Shown here piece after piece: positions 22,242 to 33,825 of a stretch of 64,000 bases of DNA (position 1 is its first letter; every line of letters starts with the position of its first letter). The DNA comes from Gnetum montanum (Eukaryota > Streptophyta > Gnetopsida > Gnetales > Gnetaceae), in contig MNCI01008062.1 of the NCBI GenBank assembly GCA_015680685.1, positions 63,402 to 127,401 on the forward strand. Direction: 5' to 3'. The notes under the pieces were generated by a model. The model saw nothing but the letters and a program-made list of their open reading frames with translations, was not told the origin of the DNA and did no database searches. The translations under genes were made by a program, and so were the position numbers.

Positions 22242-25237
22242 TTACCCACGGCGGCCTTGGGCGATGCTGATCCTGATCAGCGTCCGAGCACCGAATGTTC
22301 GGCAATGTGTCTGCCCCATATGCAGATGTGTTGCCACCCACCAGCCCCCGCTCCCCCCGGCCAACCCCGCCGGGACATGGTTCTGTCTTCCACTGGCCCC
22401 TGCCACTGTCGGGGAGGGGGCACCCCGCGCGGAGTCAGGACCCCTTCTGGGCCTAGCCATAAAGGTGCTCCCGTCCTTCGCGATCCTAATCTCCTGCCAA
22501 AGTTTCCTGAACCTGGCCCATAATATAGCCGGGGCAGGGCAGGCCACGTTTTTGAAGACATAATCATTGCGGGCCTTCCACAAAATCCAAAGTGCGGTGA
22601 GGGTGGGCGAGTTCCCGGAGATCTGGATGTGCCGCAAACCACACATGTGCCAAAATTGCCGGGTGACGTGACACTCCTGCATGAAATGCTGCAGCGTCTC
22701 CACAGCATGAGTGCACAGGGGGCAATGTGGACTAATCCCCAGGCCCCTGCACTGCAAGAACGTCCAAACAGGAAGGGCCCTGTGGAGGATCAGCCACCCG
22801 AACACCTTGATCTTCTCCAGAATTGGCCCCCACTAGAGTATCCTCCAGCGCGGGTCCGATGGGAACCGCGCCCGAAGGTACTGCCGGGGATGGAGGGGTT
22901 CAGCTGCGCCCCCCAATGTGGCCATCTGAGCACAAAGCTGCTTCCAAACGAGCGAGTCCAAACCTGTAGCCCTCCAGGGCCGATACTTCCGCCACAGAAG
23001 CTGCACCCATGTGGAGGGATCCTCCTGTGTGGTGAGGGGCCTCCAAAGCAAGCGCTCCCGCCCTAACACCACCTTCTCTGTGAAGGGGAGAATGCCAACC
23101 CCCCCTCCCCTGCCTCACGGGGCCGTGTAGTGGTGGCCCAATCCACCATGTGCATCTTCTTTCCCCCCTTCCCGCCTGACCACATGAAGTTGCGCAAGAT
23201 CGTATCAATATTTGTGACAACGGCAGCCAGTAAGACGGCGATTGAAGCCCCGAACCTGGCCATTGCCCCCAGCACCACGGTTGCTAGCACGATCTTTCCT
23301 TTACGAGAGAGGAATTGATTTGTCCAATGGACCGTGCGTTGCTGGATTCGCATCAGTAAAGCCTGCCAGGTTTGCTTTCGATGCCAGTTGTGGATGGGGA
23401 TGCCCAAATACTTATCCTCCTCCTCCCCTGGCATAATCCCGAGGATTTGTATAATCCTACTACGTACCGCCGGGTGGGTGTGTGTGAAGTACAGCGAGGA
23501 CTTTCCCGCATTCATATGCAGCCCAACCTCCCGCTGGAACCGGTCCAACGCCCTCATCAGCGCCTTGACCTACAGCACAGCAACCTTGACTAAGATCATG
23601 GTGTCATCCACGTAGTGAGCGGTGAGGCAACGCACACCATGTACATCAAGGCCCTGGACACCTTCGTCCACGCAATAACTTTGCAGGAGATCTATCAGCA
23701 TAAGAAAGAGGAGGGGGGAGAGGGGATCACCCTGTCGCAATCCGTGGCCAGTCCCCTGGAAACCCCTCAAAGTCCCATCAATATCCAGGGAGTACCGTCC
23801 ACTCCTTTGCATCTGCAGGCAGAGCTCCACAAAGTCACTATCCAAACCTTTAGCAATCAGCACCTTCCGTAGGGCTGCCTAGCTAACAAAGTCATAGGCC
23901 TTCGCGATATCAAGCTTGATGCAGAGGCCCGGGTACTTCGTGAGATGCAGAGAGTGCTGGATTTCCTGCAGTAACAGCACCTGATCTTGAAGGTGGCGAC
24001 CCTTAAAAATTATATTTTTCATCCTTGGGGAGGCTTTTGATTTTTTGTTTCAATCGCTGTAGTCCTTGCTTTAAAAATTTGCGTGGGTCCTCCTGCGGCG
24101 TCCCGTGCTGCCCCTACCGCGTCGTGTGTTGTGTCTGCCGCCTTGAGCGCTGCGCCTGCCACCCCGTGGTCTGCACACACCGCGTCATGTGCTGCACCTG
24201 TCTCGGGAAGTCAGTGTGCGTCTGTCCCAAAAAATGATTCTGCGCCTGCCTCGAAAAATCGGTCTACGCCTGCCTCGAAAAATCGGTCTGCGCCTGCCTC
24301 GAAAAATCGGCCTGCACCTGCCTCGAAAAATCAGTCTGTGCCTGCCTCGAAAAATCGGTCTACGCCTACCCCAAAAAATCGGTCTGCGCCTGCCTCGAAA
24401 AATTGGTCTGCGTCATGTGTTGCGCCTGCCTTGCTTGTGTCACACCTGCCGCTCCCTTGTAGCCGGCCCAAATCTCCCGGACCATCCCTTCCAGCCACGT
24501 TTTCCGAAGCCACGAGCGCTCGAAACGGAATGGCTGAGGGCTCTGCTCCACGTGTCTGTCTACTTGGCAGAAAATAGCCCGGTGATACGAAGCCATTCTG
24601 ACACCACCATACGCGTGCACGTCCCATGCAGTGAGCAGTGACTGGCTAACCTAGGCCCGGTCAATCCGGGACTGAACCCGTGCAGTGCCATGACGTCGGT
24701 TACTCCAGGTATACGGCAGCCCGCGAGTTCCAAGTCAGTGAGGGCCCTCCTCTGCAGCAATGCTTGAGATTCGACTTCCCCCGGGGGCTCCGTCAGGGAC
24801 ACTCCAGACTTCTCCCAGCTATACAATCACTGATTAAAATCGCCAATTAGCAACCAGCCCATGCCATCGGGCACCAGTCCAGCCACGCGTTCGAGTTCCT
24901 GCAACCGCGCTTTCCACCCTTGAGCACCGTAAACGTTGGTGATCCAGACATCCAGCCTGAGCAGGTGAACCGTGATGCACCAATCGGACAAATCCTGAAC
25001 TACTGAGACCTCCTTAGCGAGGACCGCAAGGCCTCCTGCACGTCCCCGGCTCGGTACCAGATGGCTATGCCACCCCGGCCACTTCAGCACTGGAGCCTCC
25101 GACTGCTGGATTTTGGTTTCCTGTAAACATACTACATCACACCTTTCGTCGACCACCATGCATTGTAGGGTATGCCGTTTGTACGGGGTACCCTGTCCCC
25201 GGCAATTCCATGAGAGCATCTTCATGGCAACATGCAT
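22242..25237 (-). pseudogene. LINE ORF2: endonuclease, reverse transcriptase, zf-RVT (frameshifted)
   Basis: Domains in order: 25237-24827 apurinic-type endonuclease (SWNCRG, LQETKI, LLIGDFN), stopped just after GDFNQ and resuming LYSWEKSG; 24620-24430 the pre-RT FRFERSWL block; 24240-24408 a minisatellite; 23990-23885 RT start (KLDIAKAYDFVS); 23863-23570 RT core (GLRQGDPLSPLLF, then AHYVDDT at about 23597-23614); 23557-23063 RT thumb (GKSSLYF, YLGIPI, KGKIVLA, FMWSG); 22805-22242 zf-RVT (CPLCTHAVETLQHFMQEC, LWILWKARND). The two catalytic Asp codons of YVDD are intact. At least five frame disruptions prevent a full protein. Confidence 0.9.
24241..24408 (-). repeat. Coding minisatellite in LINE ORF2 (24 bp x 7)
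   Basis: Seven exact-length 24-base units, with a degenerate eighth to the left. Each begins TRYGCCTGCC/ACC and contains CGAAAAATCGGTC on the plus strand. In the element's reading direction a unit encodes eight residues of the type DRFFEAGA. It sits between the endonuclease and RT domains, where L1 elements normally have a variable linker. Next to it (24083-24230) is an Ala/His-rich low-complexity tract. Confidence 0.9.
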
Positions 25238-25800
25238 CGCTGATACACCTCCTGGAGTGTGGGCTACACGCCCAGATCAACAAAGAGTTGTGCGGCCCTA
25301 TGTCGCCGGGTGCTATGCACTGGTGTGCCCACCTTGTCCTCTGGCCGTAACCGCACCACCCCCTCTCCATTCTATAGCCCGTTTTTCTCCGAAGGGGAAC
25401 GAGACCGGGCTGTCCCACGTCGCGTATTGATCCAGTCAGTAACTAGAGGAGCCGACAGAGCCTCCCCACTCGGACCTCCTCCCGCGATGAGCAACTGCCT
25501 CGGTTTTAAAATGGGCAGTTTCCCCCCCCCCCAACCAGAGCCTGCAAGTACGGTACGTGAGTGGCCTCCCTTGACGTCCCTGTCGGACTCCTCGCGTGCC
25601 CCGTCCCTGCAGCCTGCGTCCCCGACCTCTCTGGGCCAAGGTGCGTCGCACCTTGCTCTACTGTGCATGCCTGAGTCCTCCTGGCATATGGGGGGGGCAT
25701 TCCTGTGCCCCCCCTGACCACGTCCTCTCTGACCAACAAACCGCCACCCCCCCTCTCGGTTATGAGTCTGATCCGCCCTAGCTAGGCCGCCCCCTGGGAT
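25238..25800 (-). other. LINE ORF1 end and ORF1/ORF2 spacer
   Basis: GC-rich, C-runs on the plus strand (25525-25534 and 25691-25715). Probably the Pro/Gly-rich C-terminal part of ORF1 plus spacer, but frames are broken and I cannot place the ORF1 end. Confidence 0.4.
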
Positions 25801-26655
25801 AGCCCGAGGCCACTACTAATTTTTGAAGTGGATACGGATCTGCTCCTCCCCACCCTCTGTCTCCAACACCAGCACCTCTACCTGTGTCTGCATCTGCAGT
25901 GGTCTCCAAACACAGAACCGGGCGTAGCCCAAGTGTTCCATGCTCTCTGTAAAGGTGTCAAACTTAATAAACTCCCCCATTGCCTACGTGCATGCACGTA
26001 GAACCTCGAGGGACCAGTATTCAAGTGGTAAATCATACAAGCGGACCCATACCAGGGCCCTAGCCAACAGATGTGGGTCACGGTGCACGCCCGGGCACCA
26101 GGGAGCCAGGGCGAGGCCTCGTGCCCCGTAAAACCAGGGCCCACCCACCAGAACCTTTTCGCGATCTGCCATGGAGGCAAAGCCAAATAGGAGGCGATCA
26201 TCTACCAGGCATTTGACCGTCACTGTCTCCAGCTCCCACGTAGCCTGAGCCCAACGACGGATCAAGTCCAGCCGAGGCCGTATTCCTTCCGACACAAACT
26301 TACCGATTAGACTTCGAGCCAAGCTATCTAGCATAGCACTATCTGGGCCCTTGACTTTGAGCCATAGCTCAAGCCCCTCAGTAGTGATCCGCTGCTTAGC
26401 AGCTTGCTGTGCTTCGGTTGCGTGGGCCTGCCCGTTACCATGAACACCCAGACCTGGTTGGCCTTGTGCGGAACCCTCCTTGCCATGCACTGTACCTGCC
26501 CTGCCTTGTGCTGAACCCTCCATGCCATGTGCTATGCCTGCCCCGCCTTGTGCTGAGCCTATCCCTCTATGAGCTGAACCTGACGCGTTGTGTGCTGCTC
26601 TCGCCTGGGTGTGTGCTGCTCCCGCCTGGGTGTGGGCTGCGCCTACCTTACTCAT
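25801..26655 (-). pseudogene. LINE ORF1, DUF4283-type RNA-binding protein
   Basis: The ATG at 26655 (MSKVGAAHTQ) follows a TTG-starting upstream triplet that is not a plausible plant start. The N-terminus is an Ala/His/Gly-rich repeat tract (GAAHTQA, GSAHRG, GIAHGMEGSAQG). The domain from about 26400 down (LIGKFVSEGIRPRLDLIRRWAQATW, LLFGFASMADREKVLVGGPWFYGARGLALAPWCPGV, ALVWVRLYDLPLEYW) is the DUF4283/zf-CCHC_4 pattern of plant LINE ORF1 proteins. An amber codon at 25984-25986 interrupts it, and the frame resumes AMGEFIKFDTFTESMEHLGYARFCV. Confidence 0.88.
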
Positions 26656-26678
26656 GTTTTCTTGCAATCCAAGAAAAC
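26656..26678. repeat. Inverted repeat spanning the LINE 5' junction
   Basis: GTTTTCTTG (26656-26664), five bases, then CAAGAAAAC (26670-26678). The right arm belongs to the target duplication, the left to the LINE's 5' end, so the junction can fold into a 9-bp hairpin. Confidence 0.8.
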
Positions 26679-26682
26679 TACT
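26670..26682. repeat. Target site duplication, right copy (L1-type LINE)
   Basis: CAAGAAAACTACT, identical to 21688-21700. Confidence 0.9.
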
Positions 26683-26789
26683 TTAAAATTACTTTGATTA
26701 TCTCACTAATATGTGATGGCTATAAATGTTAATGATAAATCATATTTATTTTCATTGTAAATTGTACTACATTAACATACATATAACTA

Positions 26790-28560
26790 AACTTGAAGTA
26801 TTATGTCTGAAGACCCACATGATCTATATGATAGATATTACATTTTCATGAAAAATTGACTCTACAAATTGACAAAGCACCAATGGGTGCAACAAAAAAC
26901 AAATCATGATAGGCTTTTTACTATAACATTTCTTAAATAGGTAATCACAACAAAGATATACATGCAACTAATCTTTAAGGGCTCCTCACCTACACAACCT
27001 AAAGTTGCACTTTGGGAGTAAAATCCATCTTTCACTTTCAATTCTAAGATGATGTAAAATTAACTAAAACTTATTCATGGCACTTAGATACCTTTGGAAT
27101 AGCAGCCTAGAGATAGTGAGCTTCTACATCTAGTTTATTATCCTAATGTAATGTAAATAAACTTGTATCTTAATTAGGATTTTTCTTGACTAGCTAGCAA
27201 ATATGCTTAGGACTTTGTTGCATATCCTACCAAAAGATGTTTCATTTTTTAACCATTACATCCCCTAAAAATACCAATAGGGGTGGCCTCATGAATCCTT
27301 AAAAAGTGATTAGAGAATTTGACTTGGCTTGAGATATGCAAGCTATGAGTGTATGTAATGAATTGGCATAAGAATTATACTTCTAAAGGTAATAAATCAC
27401 ATTTACAATATAATATTGAGTAAAATGTTTTCATCTTCACCTTTAACTCATGGGAAATATATATATATATATATATATTCAAAGTTCAGCATTGAGTCTA
27501 GGTGTCCAAAGAACCCATTTATACAAAACAATATGATAAATGATAGTTTAAAAATTTTATTGTTTGACCATCCAAGCCCACAATTCTAAATCCTTGCACT
27601 TACTTTTGAAAGGATACAGAAACTAAAACCTCCTACTATTCTCTCTTTGATTCACTTCCTCTACATGTAATTATTCAAATTTATGAGACCCAAATATTTA
27701 AAAGAATATACTATTTGCACACTGTTCCCCCCAAAATGGAAGTTATAACAAGTATTTCTTGTACCCTAGATCATCAATTTAGTTTTATCCACATTACTAT
27801 CTAGAATTTCAATAATCACTTCATCATATAATGTTTGAGTTATAATCAAATTTTAAGAAAGGTCAATTTTATGCAAGTACAATCATAGATATATGTAAAC
27901 CATGGAATCATATGCTTTTGTAAAATCAATAAAAAAACTAAAAACTCTTTTGCGAGGCTTTTTTGAAAACTTCATGTAGTGTCTCAGAGTAACTGAGTGA
28001 TTAATAATGAAGTGCTTTTGTCTAAAACCTACTTAACACCTTACGCTAACTTAGTTAACTTCATCCCAAGAACTAATTCTCCTTTCTAGCAAAATACCAA
28101 CAACTTAGCAAAAATGTTACTCATAATGATCATTCAAGAATTATTCAAATTATCTTTATCCTCCTTTTTAGGTAACAAGATAGCATTACTAGTTTTCAAA
28201 TGTTGATTTGATTATTAATCCATTGTTGAATTTAATCTGTGCTAAATTTATCTATGAATAGCATGTCTTATCTACTTTAATAATTCTGCATATAATCCAT
28301 ATGAATCTACAACGAAATGATAGTTTGATAATACCCTTTTTGACTTCATCAAGAGTAAATTGGAGAGGTGCTTATTGTACAATAGCAATAGAATTATCAT
28401 CCTCTCCTATAAATATTTTATTGTAAAAAGAGCAAATATCTTCGAAAGAAAAATTAAATTATGAAGACACTTTATGATGAAAACATTGTCAAAATTATCT
28501 AGGCTCCTTGTTAATAGTGTAAATAAAATATTTCTACTAGTCCCTCATAAATTTCCTTCT
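26790..28560 (-). mobile_element. Decayed LINE, left arm of inverted pair
   Basis: Minus strand gives RT-like FFIDFTKAYDSM (about 27900-27940) and downstream pieces that match 30060-32115 in inverse orientation: CCAAATATTTAAA/TTTAAATATTTGG, TTCATGAAAA ... CTCTACAAATT, GAGCTTCTACATCTA, AGATATGCAAGCTATGAGTGTATGTAATGAATTG. It ends 3' near 26790. Many stops; no intact frame. Confidence 0.75.
27459..27479. repeat. (AT)n microsatellite
   Basis: About ten AT dinucleotides within the left LINE arm; the corresponding site in the right arm lacks it, so it expanded after duplication or insertion. Confidence 0.9.
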
Positions 28561-30059
28561 CTTAGATCTAATTAAGCATGTATGTGCTTTAACTAAAATT
28601 TTTCTATGATTCTTATTCACATTCTTAAAATTATATCTAGCCTACACACAATCCTCACTAAATCAAGTCTTTTAAGCACCTTGTTACTACGAATGCACAA
28701 CTTGCATAGTTACTATAATAAAAATTTGTTCAAGTTCTGTATGCTCTCTTTTAAGATTCCATTTGTTATTTGTTGTATTCATATATTAAATTATTCTTTT
28801 GTTCCTTTTTTTTGTAGAGTTTGCTTCCATCATCATATAGATTTTTTGTTGCAAATTCAAATGTTTTTAAAATAGCAAGAAATAAGAATAGGAAAAAAAT
28901 TTAGTACAAACTCACTCCAAAAGTCAAGGAAAAATATATGAATGTAGTACATAACAAATGAACTCTTGAAAGATGACATTAGGAACTTAAACAAATTTTT
29001 TCTACAACAATTAAGCAAATTGTGCATTCACAATAATAGGGTGCTTAGGAGACTTAGTTTGATGAGAATTATGTGCAAGCTAGGTAGAATATTAAGAATG
29101 CAAATAGCAATCACAAACAAAGTGTAGAAGGCATGTAAATGCTTGATTAGAACCAAGAGAAGGAAATTTATCATGAAGCAATATAAATATTTTGCTTTTG
29201 TAAATCTTTATTGGATGTAAGAAGATTCAAAAGATAATTTTAATTTGCATATTTTTAGTAACCTAATATATTAGATGATGTGAGCGATCTAACTGAGAAA
29301 ATTTGTCTTTTTTTTTTCTGATTTTGTAGTTGTGATATCTTTGTAATCCAAATGAGCTTTGGGGTAATATTAAGCTTGATAGAAAGCTCATTTTGCAATC
29401 TATGAGCTTGTAAAATTTCATATCTATTGGATTTTATTTGATCATTCAAATTTGACCCAAAAAAGGATCTAGAATAAATTTGTTAAGCATTTAGAATAGC
29501 AATTGTTGTTTTGCAAGATGAATAGTTCTACAATCTAAAAGAGTTATAGAGTGGGTGAATACTTGATATAAAGTTCTTTCAACAATCTAGCTACCTGCAA
29601 AATTTAAAATTGATTTGATAGTTAAGATTTGTTACACAAGATTGTCCCTGAATGTGATTGTTCAACTTCTTAGATTAATGAAGTATAATGATGCACAAAA
29701 ACTTGATGAATTGGTGAATGTTATGAAGAATCAATTGAAAAATAAGTAATGAATAATTGATGAATTTGATGAATATGGAGAGAAATTTTGTAATCAAATC
29801 TTGCTTCATAATTCAAAATACAACATAATATGACTATGTATTTATAGGCATTTGATGGGGTCATTATAATTAATGAAGGAATAAGTCTATTTTATTGAAA
29901 GCTGGGCTAGAATTTCAAGAGTCACGAGAGATTGGGACCATTCTTTAATTACATCTATCCATTAATATTTTAATAAAATAAAAATCAATTTTTCATTTTG
30001 CTTGATGTGATGGTAAATTTAACTTCTTTTTTATCTTCTTGAGCACATGGGACATGACA
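28561..30059. other. Spacer of the inverted LINE pair, nothing recognised
   Basis: AT-rich; open stretches at 28606-28875 (plus) and 29255-29449 (minus) have low-complexity translations without family resemblance. Part may be the decayed 5' portions of either LINE. Confidence 0.4.
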
Positions 30060-32115
30060 CACTATCTCTAACAACTTACACTATTAAAAAAGAACCTAGA
30101 TACTTTTGGTAATGTTTTCGTCATAAAGCCTCATCATCATTTAATTTATCTTTTCAAGATATTTGTTTATTTTACAATAAGCTATTTACAGAAGGACATG
30201 ATAATTCTACTACTATTGCACCACAAGAACCTATTCAATTTACTCAAGGAAGTCACAGATATTTAAAAGCTAGCATTTGGAAAAACTATAAATTTAAATG
30301 TCTTATATGCATAATTATTAATGTGGGCAAGATTTTCTATTCATAGAGAAAGACAAAAATTAAATTCAACAATGGATTAAGAATTAAATTAACATTGGAC
30401 GACTAGCAAAGCTATCTTGTAATATAAAAAAAGGGGATAAAAATAATTTGAACAATTATCAAATAATCATTGTGAGTAATATTTTTACTGAGTTTTTGGA
30501 CACTTTGCTAAAAAGGAGAATTAGTATTAGGCTAAAAGTAACCAAGCTAGGGCAAGATGTCAAGAACTTTTAGATAAAATCATTCAGCTATTGATCACTT
30601 AGTTATTCTTAGACATTGAATGGAGTTTTTAAAAAATGCTTAATAAAAAAATTTTTATTTATCTCATTGATTTTGCAAAAGCATATGATTCATTGTTCCA
30701 TAAAAAAACTATGGTTGTGCTTGCATGAAATTGGCCTCCCTTAAAGTTTGATTGCAACAACTTAAAGATTATATAAGAAAATGATTATTGAAATTACAGA
30801 CAATAATTCATAGAAAAAATTTTAATTTTAAAGAAAAATTGGAGTTAATATGGGTTATCCACTTTCTCCAACTCTCTTTGGTATCCTTATTGATGAAATG
30901 TAAGAATGGTTGTGCAACAAGTAAGATAGTCATGCTCTCAAAATTGGATCCCAAATAGAGAATTTTCTTTTATATGCAAATAATGCTACGTTGATCTCAG
31001 AATTGCAAAAGGTATGTAAAATATATTGCGAATTTTAAAAAATCATTGTCATTCATCTTGTCTTCAAGTGAATGTAGATAAAACCAAATTGATGATCTAA
31101 GGTACAAGAAATACCTATTATAACTTCCATTTTAGAGATAACAATGTGCAAATAGTAGATTTTTTTAAATATTTGGGTCTCATTTATATGGACAATTACA
31201 TGTGGGAAAAGTGCATCAAAGAAAAAATAGCATAAAGTTTCAAGGCTTTATATAATTTCAAAAACAAGTGGAAGGATTTAGGATTCTAGGCTTGGAATGA
31301 CAAAAAATTAAATTTTTTAGACTATCATCTATCCTCCTTTATTATATGGATGTATTATCTTGGGACATGAACTTAGTGCTAAACTTTGAAAAGATATTGA
31401 AAAAGTGCAAAAACCTTTTATTCTCAATGAGTTAAAGGTGAAGATGTAAACACCTTACTCAATGTTATTCTATAAATGTGATTTATTACCTTTAAATGCA
31501 AAAATCTTGTGTCAATTCATTACATACACTCATAGCTTGCATATCTCAAGGCAAGCCAAATTTTCTAAAGTAGTTCTTGAGGATTCGTGAGACTATGGTT
31601 GGTATTTTTAGGGGATGCAATGGTTAAGAAAATGGAATATCTCTTGGAAGGATGTGCAACAAAATCCTAATCATATTTTCAATTGGTCAAGTAACAGGTT
31701 TTAATATAAATGTGGTATAATGTGAAAGACAAAAGACAATTTTATTTACACCACATGAGATCTAATAAAGTAGATGTAGAAGCTCACTATCTCTTAGCCA
31801 CACAAATATCAAAATGCTATCAACAAACTTTACTTAAGTTCTCGTCATTTTACAATTGAAAGTGGAAGATGGATTCAACTCCCCTAAGAAGAATGCATTT
31901 GTAGGTTGTGTAGATAAAGAGCCCTTCAAAATGAGTTATATGTGTTTCTTTCTTGTGTTGTGGTTACCTATTTGATCTAGCAGGATAATATAATTTATTT
32001 TTGATACCCCTATTTATGCCTGGTAAATTTGTAGAGTCTATCTTTATTTTTCATGAAAATGTAATATTTGTCAATAGAACTTATAAGTCTTCGGATGTAA
32101 TAAAGCTTCATTTTA
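30060..32115 (+). mobile_element. Decayed LINE, right arm of inverted pair
   Basis: In order on the plus strand: FIYLIDFAKAYDSLFHKK (about 30650-30705), NMGYPLSPTLFGILIDEM.EWLC (about 30846-30915), FLLYANNATLIS (about 30963-30998), FLNIWVSFIW, YPPLLYGCI, then a 3' tail with GATGTAATAAAGCTTCATTTTA. These are LINE RT blocks (DFxKAYDS, RQGxPLSPTLF, FLLYADDAxL). Both catalytic Asp codons of the YADD box now read Asn. Stops every few dozen codons. Confidence 0.8.
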
Positions 32116-32727
32116 TTTTATTTCAGTTAATAGCGACACGTGAGTCATTGTGATACCTACATGAGATAATTTGCTCATTATTCATTAATTTAATCACCCA
32201 TTGTATAAAGTATTTAAATCCAAGTTGCATCATTTGATTTTCAAGTTTCAGTTACCTCTTTGTTTAAAATATAGAAGTCCCCTAACAAGTTTACAGGTTA
32301 AATATTTTAATTAACTTTTAAATTGTGATTAATCCCTTAAACATACTTTAGTTGCAGAAGAAGATAACTATTAAGTACCCTTAGACGAATAGCCAAGGCA
32401 AACTACCTCCCAGAATGGAACCATAACTTTAACATGTGAGGTTCTTATAAACAGTAGGAGATTGGATAAGTCCTGCAATTGAAATTGCTTCATAAATGAT
32501 ATGTATCGACTTCATTCCTGTTATGTGATTCACTTCTGATCCTACCCCAAAAATACCTTCACACCGACATTTTGCATCTAAATTGTACAGTATCATTAAA
32601 GGTTCGGTGGTAAGAGATTGTGTAATTGCTGTTTATTGCAACATATATGTTAAATCTTTTGTCGGCGGAAATTTGTTGTAAGAAACTGCAATAAAAACAA
32701 TGCAAACTAGGAGGAGTGAGATCATTT
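32116..32727. other. Less repetitive sequence, nothing recognised
   Basis: No transposon motif and no ORF of note. Base composition is more balanced than in the LINE arms. It starts the only sizeable stretch without clear retroelement sequence in this half of the window. Confidence 0.45.
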
Positions 32728-32799
32728 CCATCAGTGGCGCAGCCGAAGCAGGATGGGCCCATAATCCACAGGTCACAGGATCGAAACCGGTCTGTCATC
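32728..32799 (+). pseudogene. tRNA initiator-Met-like pseudogene
   Basis: The core TGGCGCAGCCGAAGC, then GATGGGCCCATAATCC with a CAT anticodon, then CACAGGTCACAGGATCGAAACC follows plant initiator tRNA-Met closely. The acceptor stem fails to pair at positions 1-4 and the T-stem has one mismatch, so it is unlikely to be functional. Boxes A and B are still recognisable. Confidence 0.7.
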
Positions 32800-33065
32800 A
32801 GAAATCAGAAAAAGAAAATTATCCCGAAACATTTTAAAATATCCTGCTTAAAATAATTTCAAATTCGAAACTTTCTTCCGAGTATTCTAATTCCAGAATC
32901 AGACGACCTTTTTACATATTGTAATCCCTAATCCCAAGTTGCGCCATCCCGGCATCCTAACCAGATTAGGTCCAGATCGGTACCTGCGTAACCTCAGCCC
33001 GGGGTTGGACACGACGCCATGATCGATCATCACTGGTCTGGCGGAGCCATGATTTGAAACCCGAT

Positions 33066-33200
33066 ACAAAATCCGAAAAGCTATAATGAGGTGTTATTCT
33101 AAGTTGACATAAAATCAGAAAAATTACAATGAGGTGTTATTCTAAGTTGATATAAAATCATAAAATCAGAAAAGCTCCAATGAGGTGTTAGCTTAGTTAC
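33066..33200. repeat. Tandem repeat, three units of about 46-60 bp
   Basis: AATGAGGTGTTA occurs three times (33087, 33128, 33180 approximately), each preceded by AAAATC(A/C)GAAAA and followed in the first two by TTCTAAGTTGA(C/T)ATA. Immediately upstream is a tRNA-like T-arm string, ATGATTTGAAACCCG. Confidence 0.7.
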
Positions 33201-33224
33201 GGAAACTTATTCTATGTAGTGATA

Positions 33225-33500
33225 TGGATATTGGCCTGGTAATCCTAAGTCAGATTAGTGATATGGATCTTGGCCTGGTAACCTCAAATCAGAGGTTCTA
33301 TTCTATCTAATGGTGTGGGTTTTGGCCTGGTAACCCAGGTCATAGGTTTGATTCTACTAGGTAATAAATCTTGGAATGTAGCTATGTTTCAATTATTTCA
33401 GGTTCTTATATATACCAGGCCATAGGTTTGATTCCACCGGGTGTTTAAGGTTTTGGCCTACTAATCCAGGTCAGCAGATTCGATTCCATTCTATTAAGTA
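33225..33500 (+). repeat. Tandem tRNA-like partial repeats
   Basis: TTGGCC(T)GGTAA or a close variant recurs (about 33232, 33271, 33314, 33452), each followed by 20-30 bases and a degenerate box B such as AGGTTCTATTC, AGGTTTGATTC or AGATTCGATTC; a fifth unit (33416-33445) keeps only the 3' part. It looks like repeated anticodon-plus-T-arm halves of a tRNA-derived sequence. Not a functional tRNA. Confidence 0.45.
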
Positions 33501-33825
33501 GCACTGAAACTTTTATAAATCTTAAGAGTGTAACTATGTTTCAAATATTTCAGGTTCAAGCACCCCAACATCAAAAAGAGGTTCCCATATATTTTAACTC
33601 CACAGCAATTAAAATACCACAATTAGGACAATTGTACTCATCAAAGCAGGTAAACAACGTGCCCAGAGCGCTGGAATAAATCAGCACGGCCCGAGAAGAC
33701 GGAGCCTGTGACTCACTCAATACCGAAGTCCACAGGCAAAACCATTTAATCCCAAGTGCTCCATTTTAATAATCCCCAATCCCGCATTTCAAAATTTGGT
33801 GATGCTTTCCAGAAATTGGGATGTC

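Larger units (their letters stand above)
21701..26669 (-). mobile_element. L1-type LINE, nearly full length, with intact target duplication
   Basis: Minus-strand element of about 4.97 kb: ORF1 (DUF4283-type), endonuclease, RT, zf-RVT, and a 3' end ending in an A-run. It is strikingly GC-rich compared with the AT-rich flanks, and CpG is still common, so it is younger than the other elements. It lies about 660 bp downstream of the CEP-like gene in opposite orientation. The 5' untranslated region before the ORF1 ATG is only about 15 bases, so it is either 5'-truncated or unusually compact. Frameshifts and stops make it inactive. Confidence 0.95.

Noticed and set aside
22180-23872. Many long plus-strand ORFs in 22180-23872
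   Set aside because: They are antisense shadows of the GC-rich LINE ORF2; GC-rich DNA has few stops by chance and the minus strand carries recognisable RT motifs.
24228-24420. CRISPR-like array
   Set aside because: Units are contiguous with no spacers, lie in a LINE ORF, and the genome is a plant's.
24083-24641. 150-164 codon plus-strand ORFs with SAPASKNR-type repeats
   Set aside because: They translate the antisense of the ORF2 minisatellite; the repeat is open in several frames because the unit length is a multiple of three.
28606-28875. 89-codon ORF with membrane-like composition
   Set aside because: AT-rich DNA gives Phe/Leu/Ile-rich translations by chance; no start context, promoter or similarity seen.
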